From: JAKPCT01 sp029553165
GTDB lineage: Bacteria > Bacillota > UBA4882 > UBA8346
Assembly (NCBI GenBank): GCA_035359995.1
Contig: DAORZT010000014.1
Span: 1 to 47,625 of the forward strand
Length of the DNA: 47,625 bases
Direction: 5' to 3'
Positions 42,501-47,625 of this stretch are shown here, piece by piece (positions within the stretch are counted from its first letter, which is position 1; the number at the start of each line of letters is the position of its first letter). The notes beneath the pieces were generated by a model. That model was given only the letters and a program-made list of their open reading frames with translations, searched no databases and was not told the origin of the DNA. Position numbers and translations under genes: made by a program.

Positions 42501-44148
42501 CCAGCACCGCCATTTCAGGATTAATATCAATTCTTGAAAGATTGACTTCTGTTAATCCGCCGACAATCTCCCATCCTAATTCCTGCTCCCTGACACGAAC
42601 GCTCCCTTGTACTGCTAAATCACCATCCCAAACATTAGCTGTCAAAGATTTTAGTATTATAATTCTTTCGTTGATATTCCAAGCCATCTCGAGAGCAATA
42701 TTCTCCAAAGAGTAATTTTGGTAACTTAACCGGTCCAAATTTACTTTTGTTGCTACTGATAAACTATCCAGACCACCGGTTATTGACCCGGTCCAATTCA
42801 ATGGACTATTGATCCCTAACTCAAGAGTATTTGGATACCCGGACAACCATTGGGCAACATCAACATTAATGCCATCAAACACAAGTTCAAACTGTGGCCG
42901 GTAAAGATTTTTGATCCTTCCGTTTAGACTAATTAATGAACCGGACCAATTCCCTTCAAGTTTTTTAATCAATAGATCGTTACCTACAATTTGGAGATTC
43001 GCAGCTATCCGGTCAATCCCTCCGAAAGGATCAATAACTACGGTCCCTTCATTCAGCAACACTTCACCATTGATCTCCGGTTCGCTGATCAATCCTTTTA
43101 AATTAAGTTTTAATGCTGCTGTTCCACTGAATTGATATTTTGAGAGTGCCGGAAAGAATTCACTTAATTCCTCAATATTTAAACTTTCCGAACTCAACTG
43201 AATCCCAACAGTAGAATTTAACGGATTGAGACTTCCTTTTAATTTAAATTGATTTTCTTTATAACTAAACAATGCTTTCTTAATTAGCAAATTTGAATCA
43301 GAAAAAGCAGTTTGTAATTCTTTAATATAAATCCCTTTAACTGCAGCAAAACTAACATCTGCCTTCTCTAAAATCAGGTCTCCTTTAGTAATCTTAAACT
43401 TTCCTTCGTTCCAAATAAAATTTAATCCGCCACTTACCTGGCCGTTGCTAATCTGAACCAATTGATTCTGGGGAATGAAGCTTTTAACTGTTGATACCGG
43501 GGCCGCAACAACCTTAATATTCCCCATCCCAAACCGCTGATTGATTTGAGCTTTTCCCTGACTGCTCCATCCAAAATTACTATCTTCATATTTCCCGTCA
43601 AAACTCCAACTTATTTGTGGATAGCGCTTCAGATTCAAAAAACCGGTTACACTCTGCAACCGGTGAATCCCAAATCGACTGTCGGTGATCTCCAAATCAC
43701 CATTAATTACTTTAATTGTCATATTGAATTCTGAAGCCCGCTTGTTTCCCGATGATTTTGGAATTATTTTGTCAAAATTCCAACTACCATCCTGGTAACG
43801 TTCAATTTTTAATTTGGGATTCAAAAGTTCAACTCTACTAACAACTTTCTCGGGAGTATTATATGCTGTTAATAGTGCTACTGGATTTAAAGATAATCTG
43901 ATTCGATCAACTTCAACCGGTACTTCGGTCTTTTGGGAATTCAAGGTTATGTTGGTTAGCATAACGTTACTCCAACCACTCCATTTGATTTTCCCAATTT
44001 TAAAACCAAAATTCTGCTCAACCTGTTGTTCAATCATTTCCATAACAGCAGAATTATTCAAAATGACAGCAGGAAAAATAACTATCACTCCCAAAAGAAG
44101 GATAGTTATGAAGAGTAATATTAAAATTCCCTTTCTTAGCTGCTTCAT
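39508..44148 (-). CDS. tamB: TamB-like translocation and assembly module / AsmA-like protein
   Basis: Very long periplasm-spanning protein, thought to carry phospholipid or aid barrel assembly between the membranes. One N-terminal helix (about 6-29) anchors it. The rest is almost entirely beta, with AsmA-like repeats of the form GS-x-x-LNPLN and a C-terminal TamB domain (about 1150-1546) that includes GYLPWPEKVL, DINLEWSEK and the ending WKLTYRIKF. Length (1546 aa) exceeds E. coli TamB (1259). I chose ATG 44148 rather than a TTG 3 nt upstream. In diderm Firmicutes TamB often accompanies bamA, as here. Confidence 0.93.
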   Translation of the reverse strand: MKQLRKGILILLFITILLLGVIVIFPAVILNNSAVMEMIEQQVEQNFGFKIGKIKWSGWSNVMLTNITLNSQKTEVPVEVDRIRLSLNPVALLTAYNTPEKVVSRVELLNPKLKIERYQDGSWNFDKIIPKSSGNKRASEFNMTIKVINGDLEITDSRFGIHRLQSVTGFLNLKRYPQISWSFDGKYEDSNFGWSSQGKAQINQRFGMGNIKVVAAPVSTVKSFIPQNQLVQISNGQVSGGLNFIWNEGKFKITKGDLILEKADVSFAAVKGIYIKELQTAFSDSNLLIKKALFSYKENQFKLKGSLNPLNSTVGIQLSSESLNIEELSEFFPALSKYQFSGTAALKLNLKGLISEPEINGEVLLNEGTVVIDPFGGIDRIAANLQIVGNDLLIKKLEGNWSGSLISLNGRIKNLYRPQFELVFDGINVDVAQWLSGYPNTLELGINSPLNWTGSITGGLDSLSVATKVNLDRLSYQNYSLENIALEMAWNINERIIILKSLTANVWDGDLAVQGSVRVREQELGWEIVGGLTEVNLSRIDINPEMAVLDGDASVSLISKGNWKRGTKFDLGLIIGGFKSKEIHYQDVVLNTVEGTFNYLNGRLCIESVRGADAHNGKVYGNLAWEQNKIDANISVEGLNLATLIKETNDLEGIFRGSMVVTGPVNDLTAVFKGEFQNITWQDKLIGNITGELIYAQNEIKIDALDVDSTVGDFAVQGSVVLQDDFPLNLVVSSDNTNIDDFLKLLPVKLGVKLDGIGELKMAVNGPVSNANYSLTLNIDQPAINNIVIQKAYLDLEGSLNQLQIRQFQLKNSEGEVQLAGTVTQDNLDLVCKGVLNELQSLGLTFNGKIIEGKIDFEGRITGDFGKSVISAEVIGQSLAFGNLKYESLVARAIWDAPVCKIEEAILEGEGGKVKIVGDIKKTDNWNLDLDVAVADFPIKELLEIANAASFDADGKLSGKIIIGGNLATPEIRASGNIANGLLNGIEVAGAIDIFYNQSQLTIEKIELAHQQGTLNIKGNWLEGNLLKLNATVREFPIAAVASVISNTVDLDGVMSADINLEWSEKLITGDYQLDLGSFGINGTPLGELSVAGHFTDQGLQIQSGNWRVKTGSIKVAGYLPWPEKVLQRLNLPIKQSERNLSLNLNFTGIPTEYFNLYPEKYRLANGRLDGYLTIDGDLKNPICSGRLTCNEVSLYLPQYSVEINSIEGAIEISSNRAVIKSLYGNTKKGTIDVAGEALITPQGFKAIDLTLNGSKIYLKHPNFDGFGDLEVKMQGDMFRPLISGDIKIYDCKISLGSANKSKQSRWSPQLDLTVSAGRNVRYRQVGLADVEVDGTLDITGEFQKINYGGKITSNVGMITIYGQNFKINQAMIVFNPANQTEPYLEVESSLRTSKAEIFLIIKGHLGPTLMFDLSSQPNLSQSEIYALLNWSDLVGEEPLTASGIVGGNLSFVIDTLFGNVLFEIRKLLGVDYLYLETDYPQNEVRINMADYITDQLYVSYSMLINGEQSKSHWEFDYYLNSSFTAGATYSVDDGTTWKLTYRIKF

Positions 44149-44177
44149 CAATCTGTATCCACCGCAAAAATAACAAT

Positions 44178-45887
44178 TTATTTAACTACTTCTAATACAA
44201 TATGTACCTCACCAGTTAAATGATATTGAGTCGGTACTTTGATAATGACCGGAGAAAGCTCCTGCTCTTCTTTTTCCTCAGTAGTCGGTTGATATTCCAA
44301 GACCAACTCGTTATTCTTTGGAGTATCGAGATATTCTTTAATTAATTCACTGAATGAATTAATCTTCTTCCGAATTACATGCTTCTTCTCTTCGCTATCT
44401 TTTTCTTCACCCTGACTACTACCATAAAAAGTTAATAGCATCTTACCTGGCGCTAAATTCTCCGGAATCGTTACCTTAAAGGATGTTTTAAAATCCGACT
44501 CACGATGAGTTCGTGTAGTTACACTTACAACAGCAGTCTCACCAGGCTTAAGCTTTGTTTTTTCTGAGGTCACCTCAATAAGCCGTGCTGTTTTCTGCAA
44601 AGAATCAATTTCAATATCAATCCTGAGCTTTTTAATTTTCACTTCATTAAATTCATTGGTGGTAATCAACTCCAAATAGCGATCTATATCCTTCACACAA
44701 GCAGTCGCAATATCTGTTGCTGAAAAAAAGTTTTCCCTGGTAATACTGGCATCTTCATTATCAGTCTCTACTTCAAAATAGACCCTGGCGGTACCGGCAC
44801 CTTTCCTGGCAATCGCTTTGTCAATCGCATTAATGGTCCCTGCGACAATAAATTTACGATATAAATCTTCCAGGCTGACAACCTGAAAATTACTGGTATA
44901 GTCCAGCTCCCGATCACAATCTCTGATCTTAACAGCAACATCAATCATTTCCGGAAGTTCTCTTAAAATCCCCAGTATTCCCGCCGGTCGATCCTGATAA
45001 ACTCTTCCCATAGGTTGTAACGGAACTCCGACCTTGTAAGACATCACTCTGCTGTTGACAACATGTAAAACTTGGGCTTCCGAAACCAGAAAATCTACGG
45101 CACCGCGATTGATAAACGGATGACCGAAGGCTAAAAAATGATCATTATCTACCCAAGTGACTGTACCGGTTGCCGCCACTTGAAAATCACCGGAAACCAT
45201 TGCAACTGCTATGGCACTTCCTGGTTTAAGCTTTCCGGGTTTAAGATTACTTAAATTATCTTCTTCAGGATTATTGTTATTATTTCCGGATATTGCAAAC
45301 ACTTCAATACCATTGGTATTGAGTGTTTGTTTTAACAACTCATAACTACGCTGACTCATTCCGGTTACAATTACTGGAGTGGCTACCGGGACAGGAGTCA
45401 TCTTCGAAATATAATTTGAACGCAACTTAATCTCACTCAAACCTGCTGTTTCAATATTGCTTTTTTGTTTTGCAGCTTGCCGGTAAATATCTAACATTGT
45501 ATCAATTGGTGTAATCAACGCCAATAGAGGATCGGCATTGGGAAAACCATAACTGATTGCACCGATCAGTTTATTATTTATGTATACCGGACTGCCGCTC
45601 ATTCCTGCTGCCAAACCACCGTTTTCAATCAACTTCTTGCCGGATAATTTGACAATTATCATCTTGTCCCAATTTGATGATTTAATAACTTCAATTACTT
45701 TGACATTAAACCGCTCTACTTTTGTCCCACTAAATACGGTAAGCCCATAACCTTTCATCCCTGGTTTAACCAGATCAACCGGCATAATATCATTTTTACC
45801 TAAAGAAGCAGGAGCAAAAACGATGGTTAGAAGCAAACAGGCTATAAACCAAATTAGTAATCTATTCCTTATTCTTAATGTTGTCAC
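44178..45887 (-). CDS. SpoIVB-type peptidase S55 domain protein, circularly ordered
   Basis: Exported protein with an S55 serine-peptidase fold, possibly with protease activity in the envelope. Numbered from GTG 45896, it has a signal peptide or anchor (13-30), GMSGSPVY (98-105; S100 the likely nucleophile, as in SpoIVB) and FLAFGHPFINRG (254-265; H259). In SpoIVB the His segment precedes the Ser segment; here the order is reversed. The C-terminal part (about 400-572) has a beta domain and an acidic linker. I chose GTG 45887, with GAGG 8 nt upstream, over GTG 45896. It leads the outer-membrane cluster, just behind a TetR gene; B. subtilis SpoIVB acts in sporulation but this one need not. Confidence 0.88.
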   Translation of the reverse strand: MTTLRIRNRLLIWFIACLLLTIVFAPASLGKNDIMPVDLVKPGMKGYGLTVFSGTKVERFNVKVIEVIKSSNWDKMIIVKLSGKKLIENGGLAAGMSGSPVYINNKLIGAISYGFPNADPLLALITPIDTMLDIYRQAAKQKSNIETAGLSEIKLRSNYISKMTPVPVATPVIVTGMSQRSYELLKQTLNTNGIEVFAISGNNNNNPEEDNLSNLKPGKLKPGSAIAVAMVSGDFQVAATGTVTWVDNDHFLAFGHPFINRGAVDFLVSEAQVLHVVNSRVMSYKVGVPLQPMGRVYQDRPAGILGILRELPEMIDVAVKIRDCDRELDYTSNFQVVSLEDLYRKFIVAGTINAIDKAIARKGAGTARVYFEVETDNEDASITRENFFSATDIATACVKDIDRYLELITTNEFNEVKIKKLRIDIEIDSLQKTARLIEVTSEKTKLKPGETAVVSVTTRTHRESDFKTSFKVTIPENLAPGKMLLTFYGSSQGEEKDSEEKKHVIRKKINSFSELIKEYLDTPKNNELVLEYQPTTEEKEEQELSPVIIKVPTQYHLTGEVHIVLEVVK

Positions 45888-45977
45888 AACTTTCACCTCA
45901 AAAATCAGTAATAAACTATTGTCTTTAACAAATAATATTTCCTGCTAAAATTGATTGTTTCTTATTGGTAACCCAAT

Positions 45978-46544
45978 TTATTTCGCAATTAAACCATTCC
46001 ATACCAAATCCATTACCGATAAAACAATCTGGTCCGGAGAATAATTTGGCTCAACTTCAATTGTTTCCAATGTGCCTTCGATGATCTTTCCCAGAAAAAT
46101 ACCGGCAATTAAAGGATTCACTCTGCGAAATTGTCCCTGACGAATCCCATCTTGCAAGATTTGATAAATAACCGCTTTGAATTCACCCTGAACTTCGGCA
46201 ACTTTCTCACGAAATTCAAGATTATCAGTCAGAACATCCATGGTCAGTATTTTATAGTAATTGGACTGATTTTTGGCAAATCTGATATAACTCAAGATAA
46301 AACGGCTTAACTTTTCACGTAAATCATTGGTAAGATCGATATTGTCAAACACTTCTTTCTTTCTGGCACTCGCAGCATTATTTAACAATTCTAAAAATAA
46401 CTCTTCCTTGCTTTTTATTAAACGGTAAATTGCAGTCTTCTTCAAATCAGTTCGACTGGCAATCTCCTCAATCGTAGTCCGGTAATAACCTTTTGCGGCA
46501 AAAAGCTCCAAAGCTGTCTCCATGATCAATACTTTTTCATACAT
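45978..46544 (-). CDS. TetR/AcrR family transcriptional regulator
   Basis: DNA-binding repressor with a TetR helix-turn-helix at about 9-50 (ALELFAAKGYYRTTIEEIASRT... then KKTAIYRLIKSKEELFLELL). The C-terminal 130 residues are a helical ligand-binding domain with no recognisable ligand. Length (188 aa) is typical. It is the first gene of the minus-strand unit that runs into the outer-membrane cluster, 90 bp ahead of the S55 gene, and may regulate it, itself or the divergent STN gene. An inverted repeat in its leader is a candidate operator. Confidence 0.92.
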   Translation of the reverse strand: MYEKVLIMETALELFAAKGYYRTTIEEIASRTDLKKTAIYRLIKSKEELFLELLNNAASARKKEVFDNIDLTNDLREKLSRFILSYIRFAKNQSNYYKILTMDVLTDNLEFREKVAEVQGEFKAVIYQILQDGIRQGQFRRVNPLIAGIFLGKIIEGTLETIEVEPNYSPDQIVLSVMDLVWNGLIAK

Positions 46545-46567
46545 TGTTCTCTCTCCATTTCGAAGTT

Positions 46568-46580
46568 AATCAGGCTGATT
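46568..46580. promoter_or_regulatory. Inverted repeat in the TetR leader, candidate operator
   Basis: AATCAG-G-CTGATT is a perfect 6-1-6 palindrome 24-36 bp upstream of the TetR start codon. TetR proteins commonly autoregulate through such sites. No clear -10/-35 was found around it, so the assignment is tentative. Confidence 0.35.
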
Positions 46581-46691
46581 TTAGTATTGATAAACTTAAC
46601 CTTTATCTTATCATATTTTTCCAGCCAGAACAAATAATAAACTTGTGTTTTTTTATATTTTACATTTGATTTTTATCAAAATTATATCCCT

Positions 46692-46720
46692 TTTCACTAC
46701 AAAATTTAAGATGGTATAAT
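46692..46720 (+). promoter_or_regulatory. Candidate promoter of the STN/secretin-like gene
   Basis: TTTCAC (46692-46697), 17-bp spacer, TATAAT (46715-46720), with a second TATAAT directly after it. The predicted start leaves a leader of about 115 nt before the gene at 46842. The intergenic region of 297 bp between the divergent TetR gene and this gene holds no other gene. Confidence 0.5.
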
Positions 46721-46841
46721 TATAATCGACTTTTTCCGGATAGTTAACAATAAATATTTCTAATAATTAAAGAAGGATTCAATCAAAAAAACCCGAAATA
46801 TTCTTTGGTAAAATTATCCTCGGCAGGTCAGGTGGAGAGCT

Positions 46842-47625
46842 ATGATAACTCGTAAAAAACAACTACTATTATTGGGATTAATTCTACTATTGATAATTAA
46901 TATTTTTGCAACTACTAGCTTTGGTCGCAATAACAATTTGATCAGTCTTGATTTTAAAGATACTGACATTCGGGATATCTTTCGGGCGCTTGCCAGTCAA
47001 GCCGGAGTCAATATTTATTTAGAACACGAAGTAACCGGTAATGTGACGATCAGTCTTTCAAATGTAACCTTTACCGAAGCATTAAAAATCATCACTGAAA
47101 AAAATAATTTGACCTATACTTTCACTGACAATGTTTATTATATTAAGCCAATTGATGATTCATTTCTAAACGTTGAATTTGCTGAAGGTTTATTACAGGT
47201 TGAGGCACGAAAAATCGGTTTAAATACCCTTTTTGAGACCATCTCTCAAAAAAGCGGAGTCAGTATCGTCCCTGCGCCGGAGCTTCAACAAGAAAGAATC
47301 AGCATCTTTATCAAACAAACCAATTTAACTGATGCAATCGAAACAATTTTAACCCAAGCCAACTGTATCAGTGAACAGATTGGTACGGTGATGTTTATTC
47401 GAAAAAAAGCTTCGCAACAGTTTTCTTTCACCGTAAACTATCAGAACAACTTGCTGACAATTGATGCCCATAACATTCCAATCACTGCTCTTTGCCGGAC
47501 CATTACGGAAAAAACCGGTGTATCTATCGTCTCTGACCAAAATGTCAATCAAAATGTGACCATTTTTCTCCAAAATCTATCTCTTCCTGACAGTTTATCT
47601 GTTCTATGCGAGACTAACAACCTCC
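46842..47625 (+). CDS. Secretin-like protein with three tandem STN domains (partial, runs off the window)
   Basis: The reading frame stays open to the window edge (261 codons visible). A signal peptide spans about 1-28 (SFG). Three STN (secretin/TonB N-terminal) repeats follow, at about 33-102, 115-185 and 202-261. Each has the pattern LDFKDTDIRDIFRALASQAGV-type start and VTISL-x-NVTFTEAL-type end, for example VNIYLEHEVTGNVTISL in the first (cut to 17 residues). STN domains precede the secretin barrel of type II/III/IV machines or sit in TonB-linked signalling proteins. GGTGGAG precedes the ATG. The rest of the gene, which would decide between PilQ/GspD-like secretin and another protein, is outside the window. 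Confidence 0.85.
   Translation, partial: MITRKKQLLLLGLILLLIINIFATTSFGRNNNLISLDFKDTDIRDIFRALASQAGVNIYLEHEVTGNVTISLSNVTFTEALKIITEKNNLTYTFTDNVYYIKPIDDSFLNVEFAEGLLQVEARKIGLNTLFETISQKSGVSIVPAPELQQERISIFIKQTNLTDAIETILTQANCISEQIGTVMFIRKKASQQFSFTVNYQNNLLTIDAHNIPITALCRTITEKTGVSIVSDQNVNQNVTIFLQNLSLPDSLSVLCETNNL

Noticed and set aside
47349..47573. 74-codon minus-strand frame near the window end
   Set aside because: It is antisense to the third STN repeat of the secretin-like gene.
1..47625. Mobile elements, CRISPR arrays, tRNA or rRNA genes
   Set aside because: No transposase, integrase, regularly spaced repeat or tRNA/rRNA sequence was found on reading both strands.

Overview
The window reads as chromosome of a low-GC diderm member of the Bacillota (Firmicutes). 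Three things point there. A long one-strand cluster encodes outer-membrane biogenesis (BamA, TamB, Skp/OmpH-like chaperones, LpxD, LptF/LptD/LptC/LptA). Firmicute-type genes surround it: a SpoIVB-type (S55) peptidase, YhaM, MtaB, a DUF378 protein, a W-type ECF sigma/anti-sigma pair, an SLH-domain surface protein and a Firmicute-type LexA box at dinB. A large non-coding RNA, called here as OLE RNA, sits beside oapA. Halanaerobiia or a Limnochordia/Hydrogenispora-like lineage would fit; the sequence alone does not decide. No tRNA, rRNA, CRISPR array, insertion sequence or phage gene was seen.

Layout. 0.1-4.2 kb (+): xylose module with a ROK repressor, xylulokinase and a short divergent xylose isomerase. 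4.4-5.5 kb: menG facing a small DUF378 membrane protein. 5.7-8.5 kb: polyamine module, aguA-aguB (+) facing speE (-). 8.6-17.5 kb (-): ECF sigma and anti-sigma genes ending in a terminator, then xseA-xseB-polyprenyl synthase-PAP2-like-OLE RNA-oapA-dxs-iron ADH. 18.0-19.2 kb (+): SLH protein. 19.3-25.9 kb (-): a lipoprotein with a frame break in its signal peptide, dinB, rpsU, a HIT protein, mtaB, a membrane protein, YhaM and a YprB-like exonuclease. 25.9-46.5 kb (-): the outer-membrane cluster, with a TetR regulator and a permuted S55 protein at its upstream end and a sigma-70 family factor inside it. 46.8 kb to the edge (+): the start of a secretin-like protein with three STN repeats.

How it fits together. 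The 10-17 kb block combines exonuclease VII, isoprenoid precursor synthesis (dxs, prenyl synthase) and the OLE/OapA membrane ribonucleoprotein, the neighbourhood known for OLE RNA. The RNA has a closing stem about 614 nt apart, its own promoter and its own terminator. The 26-46 kb block would supply a complete route for LPS export and beta-barrel assembly, with several cluster-specific proteins of unknown function (433 aa next to bamA, a 288 aa coiled coil between two Skp-like proteins, a 250 aa single-pass protein).

Start codons were re-chosen where a well-spaced Shine-Dalgarno sequence favoured an internal start (DUF378 protein, dinB, lptC, lpxD, small OmpH, bamA, tamB, S55 protein). Non-ATG starts are common. 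All calls come from reading motifs and context; no database search was possible.
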